This document shows, piece after piece, positions 11,925-23,242 of a stretch of 64,000 nt of DNA (within the stretch, counting starts at the first letter, position 1; the number at the start of each line of letters is the position of its first letter). Both the position numbers and the translations under genes were made by a program. Source of the DNA: Maratus speciosus. Lineage: Eukaryota; Arthropoda; Arachnida; Araneae; Salticidae. Location of the stretch: NCBI GenBank assembly GCA_963932465.1, contig OZ010792.1, forward strand, positions 512,167,100-512,231,099, written 5' to 3'. The notes beneath the pieces were generated by a model. The model had not been told where the DNA came from and made no database searches. It saw nothing but the letters and a program-made list of their open reading frames with translations.

Positions 11925-14171
11925 TCCAGGAGTAGGGCTGGACGATATCAAAAATTTAATATCGCAATATATCATCGAGTTAATATCAATATCGGTGATA
12001 TATCGCGATAACTACTTTAAAGTGTGAGGGAATAGAAAAATTACTTATTGCTAAAGACAAATGGTATAGTAGGAATAATTTTATTGCAAATAGCTGTAGG
12101 AAGCAAAGAATTAATGTTTTATACCTATTTGCTCACGCAATATTCTTTAAATATATATATATATATGATACAAATAAATACTTTAGAAAAAGGAACCAAT
12201 ATCCGTTATCTATTTGCACTTATATCATTGATTACATAGTGGTTTTCTTTAGCTTGTTCTCGATTCTTCCTGTTTTATGTATTATTTATGAATAACTTTT
12301 TAACTATTTAATTTTATCGCGTAAACGGAGAATATTATTTAAAAAAAAAAACTTTACTAGATAAACTAAAAAGTTCTCAATTTTAGGACGTTGATGATTT
12401 TAAAATGATTAAAATAGTGAAAAACAAAAACTGAAACAGATTTAATGTCATAATTGCATGTACTCGTAATTAGTCTTCAGTGAATGACAGATGCAGCAGA
12501 AATTTTATTTTTTAATCTTTTTCTAAGAGTATCAATACATTCTTAATAGTTAAAATATTAAGAAAATTTCTCTGTCTTTATACCTTCATATTTGTTTATC
12601 TATGGATGAATAAAACATTAAAATTTTTAAAATATACATATTCAAATCCCATTTGGAAATAGACCTATGCTAAGGAAAGTTCACTTTTTTATAAATATTT
12701 TGTAAATAACATCTAGACCCATAACAACATATTTTTCCAGAAAGAAACTAACAAAAAAGAAAAACTTACCATAAAATTCTACTTGATTATGCAAAATACT
12801 CGGTTTGATATTTAAATCTGTTTTTTATTTCGAAAGTGCCACTGAATTTAAAAGGGAAAAAAAAAAAAAAAAAAAAAAAAAAGAATGTTGCAAATGAAAA
12901 AAAATAGAAATAAAATAAAGTTATTGGCTAACAAAAACAAATACATAAACAAAACAATCGATATTCTGCATTAGATTTCAAGAAGTTCGAAATCAGAGAG
13001 TCTTGGTTAGTTCAAAGAAATCATTGCATTATAAATTTATGAAAATACTCATAACATTTATTTTAAAAGATTAATAAACAAAAAAATTTAAAACATTAAT
13101 AATCACATAATTATTTACAAATGAATATACATCTTATAGATACCCACGCCTTGTCCGGATGGCTTTTTAAAAAGCCGTCATGACAGAAAACTCCACCTCC
13201 CCCCCCCCCTCATTTTAGCGCGAGAACACATTATTCAAATTCTATTCTTTTAAATGGTATAAAAAGGACCTTGAAAGTGACATCAAGTTTGTAGTGCTTA
13301 AGTGCGGAGAAAAAAAACAGTTGCAAGCAAACAAAAAAAGAAAAAGAATGAAAATCAAAATCTTCTTTTCCTTACTGTTAAAAAAATAATAATAATCCAT
13401 ATATCCATATCTCCTATGTAAATTCACCGATTTCTTTCAAATTTTCAGCTAGTTGAAATAATAGTAAATTAGGCTGTGTAAGAAATTTTTATTAAAATTT
13501 AATTATTTATTAGAAAGTTACAACGCCTTCCGAAACTTCGAATGAAAAGCAGGAGCGCATCTGCAGTTTGTTTTCGTTTATTCACCCTCGCTGCGAGAAA
13601 TCGGAAGTCATATGTTTACACAATCAGATCATTATGTTTTTCAATGCAGAAAGAAACCATGGATAGAGCTTTTATTTGTTTATTTTTTCTTTTTAACTCA
13701 AATATCTACTTTAGTTTTATTATTTTTAAGTACTATCTTTTTTCAGTATTGTAAACGTGTTTCTGATATAAATAATTTGCGGGGAAAGAGAGTGTTCAAT
13801 GTGGATAGATTTTTTTTTCTTACATTAAAAAAATTCGCTATTAAAACATCTGCTTTAATATTGTGGTTTTTTAGTATTGAAAACGCATCCTTGACGTAAA
13901 TCACGCACTGTTTTTTGTATTTTGGGAGAGGAGGTGGGGTGGAGGGCGGCGGTAGATATATATATATATATTTTTTTTTTAATTAAAATGAAACGAAATT
14001 CGGAATCGCCAAGGTCCAATGGGTGCTGGATTTCGAATTTTGTACCGCATATTTATGTATAAAAATTAAAGTACTGGATTTTTCAGATTATTTGTGCGTC
14101 TGTGCCGGCCATAGAACATGGTATATCAATTTTAGTGATCTTGATCTGATCACTTAAGCAATTATAAGCAC

Positions 14172-14573
14172 TAGTGTTGACTCTAAGCTGCTTTAGCAGG
14201 GCGCAGCGGCCGGCGGCCCTTTTTAATTCTATTTTACGCCTGGCGGCCCTTTTTATTTCTATTTTGCGCCCAGCGGCCCTTTTTATTTCTATTTTGGCAC
14301 CCGGCGGCTCTTTCGAAATTCTTCCGATGCGCCCGGCTGCCTTTTTAATACTTCCTATACGCCCCGTGGCAATTCAGTTGATCTCGGAAAAATATCACAA
14401 ATTCTAGGGACTCTAAACAAACCAGCTCAAAATATTTTTTGTAAACAAGGTACAAGTGTGCCCTTTTATTAGAATAGTATTCCCTTTTTGAGAAAAAATA
14501 TCCTTTTTCAGAATATTGTCCCCTATGTGAAAAATTCCCGCCCGGCGGCCTTTTTTTTCTAGAGTCAACACTA
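14172..14573. mobile_element. MITE with 'TAGTGTTGACTCTA' TIRs and GC-rich tandem units
   Basis: The 14-bp TIR is perfect at both ends. AGCAC flanks both sides (14167-14171 and 14574-14578); a 7-bp TAAGCAC reading is also possible. The interior has about five degenerate units of 'GCGCCCGGCGGCCCTTTTTA' plus 'TTTCTATTT', making it GC-rich against its surroundings. It lies inside the hAT element. Confidence 0.75.
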
Positions 14574-15619
14574 AGCACGTAAACCTATAAAATTTTTAAT
14601 GTAAATTAAAATGAAAGGAAAATGTGGTTAAAGAAAATCCAAACTTTTAAACAATGAAAAAAGAAAATAGATTTTTAAATTATTACTCTGTAGTTTTTTA
14701 AGCAAAAATAAAGCTTCAAAATTTCTATTAAAAATGTATTATATAACTATTATTTTTACCAAAAAATAGAGAGAGAAAAGTAAAGTAAGGGAAACTATCA
14801 ATTCGACGTATACTACAAAAAAGTTCAAACCCGACCCAGTCTTCAAATTAGATTCTTGCATCGTCTCAGGTTACCCGAACCCGACCCGACACGCGGTTCG
14901 TGTAGACCAACCATTTTAAAAGAAAGTCAGGAATATATTTTATGAAAAAAACTATATAATTGAACATTAATGAGTGTATATGTATTCAATTTTGTACTAA
15001 AAAGATAAATTTGATATTACAGAATAGTTCTTTTTTATATTGTATAAAAATATGAATTTATTTTCTTCCACTTCGAGTTTGTGGTGAAGTGTGCCGGGTG
15101 TCGGTCGGGTTGACTTTAAGCAGAGTTTTCGGGTTTGGCTCTGGTAAGACGCGGCCCGTGCCGCACTACACCCCGAGTGAGCAGAAAAAAAGGCCGACCT
15201 AGCCTGCATGTCCAGAGCAAAAAGCAAACACGGCTTCAGTCTAATGACACGAAGTTAATCCAAGCGTTCCAGCCCAGTTTGCAGACAACCAGTATAATGC
15301 CATTTAATAATATTACATTTACAGACTTTAAAAATAAGGCCCAGATGTAGTAATATTTTTTATTTTTATTGTTCTTTTTTTATCTTTTTGCTCATTTATG
15401 TCATTTTTTAAAACACGATTTTTTTTTGTCTTATTTAAAATTAAAGAAATTATATAATAAAAAAAAAAAAAAATCAGAAATATATTTTCATTGAAAAATT
15501 ACAACTGGAATTCGTTTAACTAATTTCCACGCCCGTGTGAATATTATCAATAAAATCAATCAGTAAAGTAAATCTTATAAATAAAGTAAATCAGTAAAAT
15601 AAAGTAAATCAATTCTTAC
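14574..15619. other. hAT interior without recognised coding sequence
   Basis: This is AT-rich sequence with a patch of 'ACCCGACCCGACACG'-type repeats near 14870-14900 and matching 'GGTCGGGTT' text near 15100. Similar ACCCGA-rich text occurs in the MITE at 22358-22771, so a second old MITE may lie here at roughly 14830-15110. Confidence 0.35.
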
Positions 15620-15861
15620 CTTGAATGTAGTCCATCATATTGTAGAGGATGATTATAATAGCTAAGATGGCTCCATAAATTAGAAGTAGCTTTTGCAAAT
15701 ACCGGTCGAACGCATATACTGCATACTGCAATTTTTTCATTTATTACTTCACCATTTTCATTACCTGGGCATCCAAAATATTGCCACACGTTACTCTTAG
15801 CCTCTTTTTTTTTAATCACTTGATTATAATTCGGGCAATTTACCCGACACCGTACGTTCAT
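15620..15861 (-). CDS. BED zinc-finger exon of hAT transposase
   Basis: The minus-strand frame starts at ATG 15861-15859. After a basic segment it reads SNVWQYFGCPGNENGEV, then AVCSICVRPVF and TSNLWSHLSYYNHPLQY. This is the BED finger signature (aromatic lead, CxxC, then HxxxxxH), which binds DNA at the N-terminus of hAT transposases. The exon ends at a consensus donor, TTCAAG|GTAAGA (exon base 15620), so the original transposase was multi-exon. No later exon with the DDE or hAT C-terminal dimerisation region is recognisable in the element. Confidence 0.8.
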
Positions 15862-15985
15862 CTTACTATAAAATATAAAATCACTGCCGATAACTCGCTC
15901 GAGAAGACCATACGAACGAGCATTGAATGAAGCCTATAGACAATAGCAATTATTGACTCAACAATGAACAGATGTTCTAGCTCAT

Positions 15986-16485
15986 GTCATTGGCCAGGAC
16001 GTATCAAACTTGATATGTTCTAATATGTCTAGACCAATAGTAGCAGCGAAATTTAATCAACGACGATTAAAACATTATTCAGTAACGAACGGACATATGT
16101 ATGTTGATATATTAGAATATGAATTATTCTGGGTCTGGGATATTAACGAAAGACAGATTATCACAGGAGGGGAGTTTAGAATAAAGCGGGGCTGCGAATA
16201 AATGCATCTATCGGATGAGAGAAAGGATTGAAGAAGTCATTGGCCAGGACGTATCAAAGACTTGATATGTTCTAATATGTCTAAACCAATAGTAGCAGCG
16301 AAATTAAAACAACGACGATTAAACCTTTATTCAGTAACGAACGGACATATGTATGTTGATATATTAGAATATGAATTAGTCTGGGTCTGGGATATGAACG
16401 AAAGACAGATTATCACGGGAGGGAATTTAGAATAAAGCGGGGCTGCGAATAAATGCATCTATCGGATGAGAGAAAGGTTTGAAGA
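15986..16485. repeat. Tandem duplication, 2 x 250 bp
   Basis: The two units start GTCATTGGCCAGGACGTATC at 15986 and 16236 and are about 95% alike by eye. They lie between the BED exon and the right TIR of the hAT element, in its 5' non-coding region. Confidence 0.9.
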
Positions 16486-16702
16486 ACTTATTGGTTACGC
16501 AATATTCGGCGCTTTTTCTTCTTGCGGTTCGAAGTCGTGGTGCGGGAAAAAATGTTATTGGGATATATAAGTAGAGCCAGAGATTAGATATCGCTATTGG
16601 GATATATCGTTAGAGTCAGAGCTTACATATTGTTATTGCGATAGTTAAAAAATATCAATATTTGACCGATATATTGATAATTAATCCAGCCCTATCCAGG
16701 AG

Positions 16703-18334
16703 CATTGCACGCAATGAAATTTCCATCCAAATCATGCATTTTGAAATGGTTAATAGCAAACGATATAACTTTCTGGTAGCGGGGATTCTCGTCTGGAGCT
16801 CCTTCAACCGTAACTATGATTACAGGTTTGATGAAACCCTCTTCTGTTTTCACTAATTTTTCAAAGTCTTTGAGTATTAATAGAGTTTCAAAATCCTGAG
16901 CATGAGTATTTGCTGTGGAAGAACTGTGTTTCCCGCATCATATAGCAATAAACGTTGGACCAGAATAACCTATGGTTTTACTTTGACCTGCCATGCCAGG
17001 AGCAATCACAATACCAGCGTAAATAGATGGGATAAGTTTGTGGCGTTCAGCGATGACCCACTCGTGGTAGGGTAAGGATACACGATACTCCATATGCATC
17101 AGTATCGGGGACCGTTTATTGGCTGCTGTAATTCCCAAAGGAAAGGTACACGCACTATGTCATCCTGTGAAAGAAGAAACACTTGCATGGGTCCAAGAAT
17201 TGAAGCTAAAGTTTCTAAATAGAGGATGGATGTTACTGCAAATTGGGTATCAATGTGAGATCGGTAATAATCAGTCTGAACACAAGAAAGTTTTATCGGC
17301 ACTGTGGTGACATGTCTTCGACCCTCGATGGTTGAGGAATTTTTTGGAAGCAAACGAAGATATGCTCCACTCATGCTTATTGCAAAACCAACCTTTTTCA
17401 GTTCTACAGTCAAGTTATCGAGAGTTTTGACACTTCATATTGACTCGCTTCTTCTTTTTGCATCTGCAGCGCTTCCAATAATAGCTATGTCTGCTATTGT
17501 CTTAAGCAATAATGGTTGATCTACATTTAAACTTGGTCTTCCTACTGATTCCCTCAAAGCTAATTTTTTTTTTTTTTTAATGTCTGGATTATCATGGCAG
17601 ATTTCTTCAAGCTTTATTCGTTTGGTGGTTCGATGTTTTCTTTGGTATTCATCATTTTGTCGTTTCCTTTTTAAGGGTTGTTTTTCTTTTTTAAAATCAC
17701 TGGAAGCCTTATTTATCTGTTTTTGAATTTGAGATACACTGGTTTCAATTTAATTGGATTACATTTCATTTTTAGTAAGGTACAAAATTTGAAAACAGTT
17801 AGAAGATTATCTGCTACAAAACTTACATATTTTTTAATTTTTTCCCCCATAGATACATTAATTTTCGAGTTATTTAAATAGAAAAAATAAGATTTAGCTT
17901 GGCTACGCCATATTTAAAAAGTAATAACTCATTTTTTGACATTTCTTTGGTCTTTATTTATTCCCATTCTGACCATGTTTCGCCAAGGCTACACGGTCAT
18001 TTTATCTTATCTATCTTTTTTCCAATTTTTACAAGTAATCATGTAAACTAAAAGTTATGATAAAATATATTTAAAATTTTAAGAATAAATTGATTATAAT
18101 TACCTTTATAAAATAATCAAGAAAGACTGATTTCTTTTTGGTTGCCTTACGCAGTTCGTCCTCAATTATTTTTAGCACCAATACCGCTAACTCTTTGTCA
18201 GTTTTAGAAGACTTTTTGTACTGCCGCCGCACATCATTAGTTCTACATTGGATATCCTTCAAAGGTTTATCTGATGCAGACTTTTTGAAACTTTCAAAAA
18301 GTTTTTTACAGAAGATTTCTCGAAATGAAGACAT
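16703..18334 (-). pseudogene. DDE-like multicopy gene, 5' half (broken)
   Basis: The apparent start is ATG at 18334-18332 (MSSFREIFCKK...). A likely first exon ends near 18108 (TTTATAAAG|GTAATT). The second part (about 17706 leftwards) reads basic KRKRQ.., then GRPSLNVDQPLLLKTIADIA, SVKTLDNLTVELKK, SGAYLRLLPKNS, EGRRHVTTVPIKL and ILGPMQVFLLSQDD. After a shift near 17130 it reads GITAANKRSPILMHMEYRVS, KLIPSIYAGI, GYSGPTFIAI, stop (TGA, 16938-16940), GKHSSSTANTHAQDFETLL, IIVTVEGAPDENPRY and NFIACNAPG, where the hAT cuts in. The early part resembles a helix-turn-helix plus DDE layout. There are at least two stops and one or two frameshifts. Confidence 0.7.
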
Positions 18335-19377
18335 ATTTCTGATTTTATTTATTTTAAACACCACTACACTATACAGTACTGAGAGGTTTTCAAATCTCAA
18401 GAGACACCAGACAGTAGAGCTGTCGGTCATTATGGTTATGGGGTTCAACCACTTGACAGAGGAGGGGTGGAAACAAAAAAGATGGAATTTTACTTACGTT
18501 TTGGAAGCTTTCCCGGAAGACTCATATTGTCACAATACAACATATCGCATCCGTCTATTCAATTCTATTCTATTTTATTCTCACAACTGGAAATAGTAGT
18601 AAGTTCTCAGAGATAATAAGCCCTCATGCACAGGGTTTAATTTGCACCTTTTCTATAAAAGCATAAATATTCCCCTTTTACTATAAAAGCATCGAATCTT
18701 TCCAATAACGGTGTTAAATTTTTAATTTAATCTGATTTTCAGGGGCTCACCACAAAAGATCGTTATGCGGAAGGAATCGATTGTAGTTTAAGATATGCAC
18801 CTTTTATAGGAAATTGAAAAACGTTGTTCCATTCTTCAGCATATAAATATAAATCCCTGTAAATTTGATTCATTTTTTCATAAAAATGCATAGCTGCGAA
18901 CTATTCCTTTTTGGTGTTAACACTATTTCCGAATCATAATCCTTACCACATTTCAGAATTCTGCAATTAACAACATTAAAACTAGGCAAAGAATTCTATT
19001 CGGAAGGAGTGATAGCTAAATAGTGGAATAGTTCACAACTAAGTATATGCTGATAGATACATTTAATTTTTTTATTTTTCTATAGAAAAAAATACTTTAC
19101 ATTTTGACAAATAATTAATGTATGAAATATAAATATGCAGATTGCAGTGGCAGGAGGGGAGGGGGACGGTATGGCTGTTAGTACCGGTACCGCAGAATAG
19201 TAGGGCTCCGGTACTTTTTTTGTTAGAAATTAAGCCCTGTTCATGCATCAAACATGAACAGTCACCTCTATATAAAAGAGATTGTTTATGTTTTCCTTGT
19301 GCGGCCAAAATAGCTGACATCAGAACTTCAAGTTAAGTATTCTTTTGCTATTTCTTTTTTTCAATTTGAAATTTTTA

Positions 19378-19410
<33 letters not shown>
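18335..19410. other. Flank of DDE-like gene inside GGGGC-TIR element
   Basis: This is the 5' non-coding side of the minus-strand gene. It includes a G-rich tract near 19150-19170 and a long T-run at about 19380-19409. A short inverted motif, 'CCCTGTTCATG' near 19225 and 'CATGAACAG' near 19252, is visible. I see no other coding signal. Confidence 0.4.
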
Positions 19411-19413
<3 letters not shown>

Positions 19414-20290
19414 GTTAAGAGATTTTGAAAATGTCTTACGTAAGCATCATTCAAACTCCCCCTCCCCCCTTGTCAGCAAAAATAAGCAAATCGCTAACCC
19501 CCTCCCCTCCCCTTAGATGCTTACGTAATATTTGAACGGCCCCATAGGTAAATTTCGGAGGCTTGTTAATTCTTCCCCCTTGTCGGTAGTGACGCTAGTA
19601 TTGTTGCCATTACAGATTTTGCCCTAAATGCCCCATCTTGTATGTTAATCTATGGAATAATCTGACTCAAACACAGGCAACGCTAAAGACAGAGAAAATG
19701 ACCAATACGCATACGCATGCGTTCAGAGAATAAACGAAATTCTCCCCTCTTTTTACGAATTTCGGTAAGAATTCGGGATAAGTGCGTGTTTTCTACGTCT
19801 ACGGAAACGGAAACTATTTGTTGAAAAATAAGGAATAATTTAGTGTATAGATACGAGTTTTTCCGACACGCATAAACAACACGTTTCTGTTCAAAAGCTA
19901 TTTTATGTGAAATTTATTAAATTTTCTTCATAATGAACATACGTGGACACAACTCTTGATTTAAATGAAGCGTTCGTATGTAAAATAAGATACCTAACAA
20001 AATGCAAGTTTAAAATAAAGTTTTCCAAAGAAAATTAGAGCAAAAACCATTCAGATTGCTTCCTCTAAAACATTTATTATAATTGAATTTTCAGTTAACT
20101 TATATTCAACATTTTTTGTCTGATAGATTTTATTTTATTGGACTTAATGAATTTTAATAATAAAAAATACGCGCATACCTAAAATTTATCTTTGATTATA
20201 ATGGTATACATTGTGATTCTAAAGTTCCTATACATTTCAGTGATATACTTACTGAATATTTTTTTCTTGCAGGAAATACGACAGAATGCT

Positions 20291-20476
20291 AACCAAAAAA
20301 GAACGAATCGCTGATGTTTCTGCTCATGTTCGTAGAATGACGTATGGAGAGGTGCGGGCAGACTTCGCTTGTAGATTAAGGAAACTAGGCCACACCAGGC
20401 TGGCTATAAAGACCCTAGTCAATAAATTATAGCTTATTGATAGTGTTGCAGATGAAGAACATCCAGGAAGGCCGGG
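20291..20476 (+). pseudogene. Mariner/IS630-like transposase, N-terminal piece
   Basis: The frame reads NQKERIADVSAHVRRMTYGE, RADFACRLRKLG and IKTLVNKL, then a stop, then DEEHPGRPG. This is the helix-turn-helix and 'GRP' linker layout of the mariner/IS630-like transposases common in arthropods. A 688-bp insertion breaks it right after the GRP motif. The rest lies at 21172-21890. Confidence 0.65.
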
Positions 20477-20483
20477 GATAATA

Positions 20484-21171
20484 CCCACATAGTATTTTCA
20501 GTTTGCAGAAAATTTGCAGAAGTCTTGCTTTGAAAACCTGCAAAGTTGCAGCAAGCTCAGCATGACAAGACTGAAAGTTCATAACAAGACTGCAGCAAGA
20601 TAACGCAAACGCCGAAGTCACCACACTTTGAACTTGCAGCTAACTTGTCGTGCAAGTTAAATTCATGCTGTATCAAATTTATTGCAAATTAATGGCAAAC
20701 AAGTAATAAAAAATACTGCAAACTTACAGCAAAGTAGTAATCTTTCCATGCCACATTAACTATTTACAACTGTTACACTTTAAGTTTAACCCCTTCGAAG
20801 GGGTCTATAGATCTGATCAGGTCTATTGATGCATACGCACCGTTTTAAGGTGCATGCATCGTTTTTACCACCATAAACAAGTTAGGGTAATATTTGTACT
20901 TTTCAATTCAAGCCTTTTTTGGTATTTGATAAGTATAGCGTTTAGGAAAAGCGGTGCTAACCGAATAAAATTTCTACAATTTCTGCGTATCTGCTAATTT
21001 TTTTGTCTATTCTCTCAACAGAGGGATTTTTTGCTTTCGTCACTTTCGTGAATTAAAGATAGTCTTGTGATCAGTTTCACAATAAACTACTCATGCAAGT
21101 GGGTGATGCTGGGTGCTTGCGGGAGATTTGCTGCTAATTTCTCAATTCAAATTTGTCACGGTAAGATAATA
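20484..21171. mobile_element. Insertion inside the transposase relic
   Basis: GATAATA occurs on both sides (20477-20483 and 21165-21171) and the transposase frame is interrupted exactly here. The ends lack a long perfect TIR but share 'GCAGAAAATTTGCAG' against 'AGCAGCAAATC' text. The centre has several short palindromes (AACCCCTTCGAAGGGG, TAGATCTGATCAGG) near 20790-20870. The family is not assigned; hAT is possible given the 7-8 bp duplication. Confidence 0.5.
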
Positions 21172-21890
21172 TCAGAAAAATCAAACTTGCTCCTAATGTT
21201 CATGCTATCTGGGCACCAGACACCGTGCAAAGTTTGCACGGTGTTACACGAAGCCGTTCTGTATCTACCAGAACACTTAGTAGGGAGCTTGGTATTCCTC
21301 AAACCACACTGTTTGGAGAACTCTCCGTTCACAAGCTGCAGAAAAGGGCATACCACATCCAGATCGTACATAAGCTTGAAGCCCAGGACTATGCAGCCAG
21401 GCAAGCAATGTGTCATGACCTGCTAGAAGCTATGGAAAACGATAATTTGATGCAAAATATCTTGATCATTGATGAAGATAAATTTCATACCTGTGGACAT
21501 GTGAACAGACACATATGTAGGATCTGGGCAGACGAAGAACCAAGTGTCATGCAGAAGGGGCAACCAGAGACAGCTAAAGTAAATTTATTGTTAGGGATAA
21601 CCAGGTCAACAGTTTACGGGACCTTGATTTTCGAAGAACAAACCGTTAATGGAAGCACATACCTCGATATGTCGGAACAGTTTTTGACGGCCCAATTGAT
21701 ATCTGATGGGGATTATGAATACCGTTGTTTTTCAACAGGATGGAGCACCACCTCATTTTGCCCTTATTGTTCGGGATTTTCTGAATCAAGCTTTTCCCGG
21801 CAGATGGATTGGTCACCCCTCGCCAAGGATGTGGTCCCTTCTGCCCTGACGCCCTTAGACTTTTTTGCCTGAGAATTTATCACGTCTAAG
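21172..21890 (+). pseudogene. Mariner/IS630-like transposase, catalytic piece
   Basis: The frame contains SRSVSTRTLSRELGIPQTT, YHIQIVHKLEAQDYAARQAM, NILIIDEDKFHTCGHVNRH (first catalytic Asp), RIWADEEP and GSTYLDMSEQFLTAQL. It then shifts into a frame reading QQDGAPPHF (second Asp), RDFLN, FPGRWIG and finally TPLDFFA (third acidic position). Frameshifts near 21735 and a lost C-terminus make it inactive. A degenerate 'CACCCTGTATC' end lies at about 22025. The same transposase family left a tail at 54691-54890. Confidence 0.8.
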
Positions 21891-22357
21891 GTTTACCAGG
21901 GTAAGAACCGCAGCAGTGAACACTTAACACATCAGATTCTAACCGCAGATGCAGAGATTTCAGTGCCAATGCATATTATGTAATAAAATCTGTTTAATCA
22001 CAAAATGTATACTGACTTTAGAATCACCCTGTATCTTGTTTTTAAGAAATGATGTCAGGTTGCAATTAAATAATTTTATTGGTTCAGGTTCAGGCAGGGT
22101 GGGGAGGCCTACCTAATGGCTTTAGCCTATACAAGCCCCACAAATCAGGTAATATCGACTATCAACGAGCCACAACCAAAAGGCAGGGCCCGCAAGGAAT
22201 ATCAGCGCATGATGGGAGACCCCCGGGTCAGACCAAGTCCAACTCCCGAGAGACACGGAGGTGCCTGTTTTCTTGTTTAGTCTCCCGACCGCTAAATAAT
22301 TTTACATGAAAATTTGGGAATAAAAAAGCCAGTTTCTATGTTTTATACCCGAGCTAG

Positions 22358-22771
22358 AATCCTGCACGGGTTAGGTTGCATCCAACACAAACCCAACACA
22401 CTTAAACTCGAAACCGACCCGAGCCCGAATTGAAAGCCATTTTTTAACCCAACTATTGAAAAGTAGCCTACAATTATATATCTAATATCAATTTTAATTT
22501 TTTTGTATAAAAATCACCACATATACACACACGAATATTCAAATATATAATTTTTGTTTTCAGTAAAAAAATATTCAGAACTTTCTTTTCAAATATCGGG
22601 TCAAGCCGAATCCGACCCGAAAATAAGAAGGTTGGACTCTAAATCAGCACAAATCCGAAACGTTTAAAGTCGACCTGATTCGAACCCAACCTGCACACAC
22701 ACAAAAAAATAATGTCAGCATCTATAGCCGGCATTTCAGGTCGGACTCGAATAACCCGACCTGATGCAGGA
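22358..22771. mobile_element. MITE with 'TCCTGCACGGGT' end
   Basis: The left end 'AGAATCCTGCACGGGTTAGG' faces an inverted 'GGGTCCTGCATCAGGTCGGG' at the right. The interior is a series of ACCCGA/TCGGGT words. This end type is common in arthropod hAT-like MITEs. Target duplications are not clear. Confidence 0.5.
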
Positions 22772-22858
22772 CCCTTCAAGTCTTGATTGGAATCCTAGAC
22801 ACCTATTGAAGTGTGAAAGGTATTTCTTATCCCGGCGAAATAACCACTGAAAGCTTAA

Positions 22859-23193
22859 AGGGGCCTTCTACATTAGGAGACAAAAAAAAAGCACTTTTTA
22901 TGATTTTTTTGTAAGAAAACTGCATGATGGATCTTTTTGAAATTTTAAAGTTTATTGTACATATCTTAAGGCATGCACAAAAACTTTTTTATTAGATTTT
23001 GTTGCTTCTACTCTAAGTTATAAACAAATATGTTCAACTGCTTTGGGAAATTTCGTCTGGACGGTGGGCATGATAGCGCCTTGTAGAGTTATCTGAAACA
23101 CAAAAATAATTTTTTTTCGTAAACTTCGTAAGTATAGCTTCTAGTTAAATTAAAGGAACCCATAAATTTATTTAAAAAAAGTTATGTAATGGC

Positions 23194-23242
<49 letters not shown>

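Larger units (their letters stand above)
11933..16694 (-). mobile_element. hAT transposon with perfect 8-bp target duplication
   Basis: The ends are TAGGGCTGGA (11933) and TCCAGCCCTA (to 16694), flanked by TCCAGGAG on both sides (11925-11932 and 16695-16702). That is the 8-bp duplication expected of hAT. Both subterminal regions carry 'ATATCG/TATTGCGATA' motifs. The only recognisable coding part is a BED zinc-finger exon at 15620-15861. No hAT catalytic or dimerisation region is visible in the 3.7 kb towards 11933, so this copy is internally rearranged. It inserted into the APGR codons of the DDE-like gene. Confidence 0.92.
10747..19543 (-). mobile_element. GGGGC-TIR DNA transposon carrying a DDE-like gene, split by a hAT
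   Basis: The left end is ATA|GGGGCTTTTCAAATATTACG and the right end, reverse-complemented, is GGGGCCGTTCAAATATTACG, followed outward by ATA. The TIRs are about 27 bp ('..ATTACGTAAGCAT') with a possible 3-bp ATA duplication (10744-10746 and 19544-19546). Inside each end lies a C-rich block with 'TTGTCAGCAAAAATAAGCAA'. Between them sits one minus-strand gene (11034-18334). Removing the hAT and one target duplicate leaves about 4.0 kb, a reasonable length for an autonomous cut-and-paste element. The alternative is two related MITEs flanking the gene by chance, since the C-rich blocks share orientation. Confidence 0.55.
9733..19656. mobile_element. Outer TIR element interrupted by GGGGC-TIR insertion
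   Basis: The left end 'CATAGATTAACATACAAGAT' is repeated in inverted orientation at 19635-19656. Similarity continues about 85 bp inward ('GCAATGG..', 'AGCGTC', 'GTGACA/CCGACA'). Removing the element at 10747-19543 leaves about 1.1 kb, the size of a non-autonomous TIR element. No target duplication is obvious. Confidence 0.5.

Noticed and set aside
21067..21426. 119-codon plus-strand frame and its 86-codon antisense partner
   Set aside because: It overlaps the transposase relic in a different frame and crosses the 688-bp insertion boundary at 21171.
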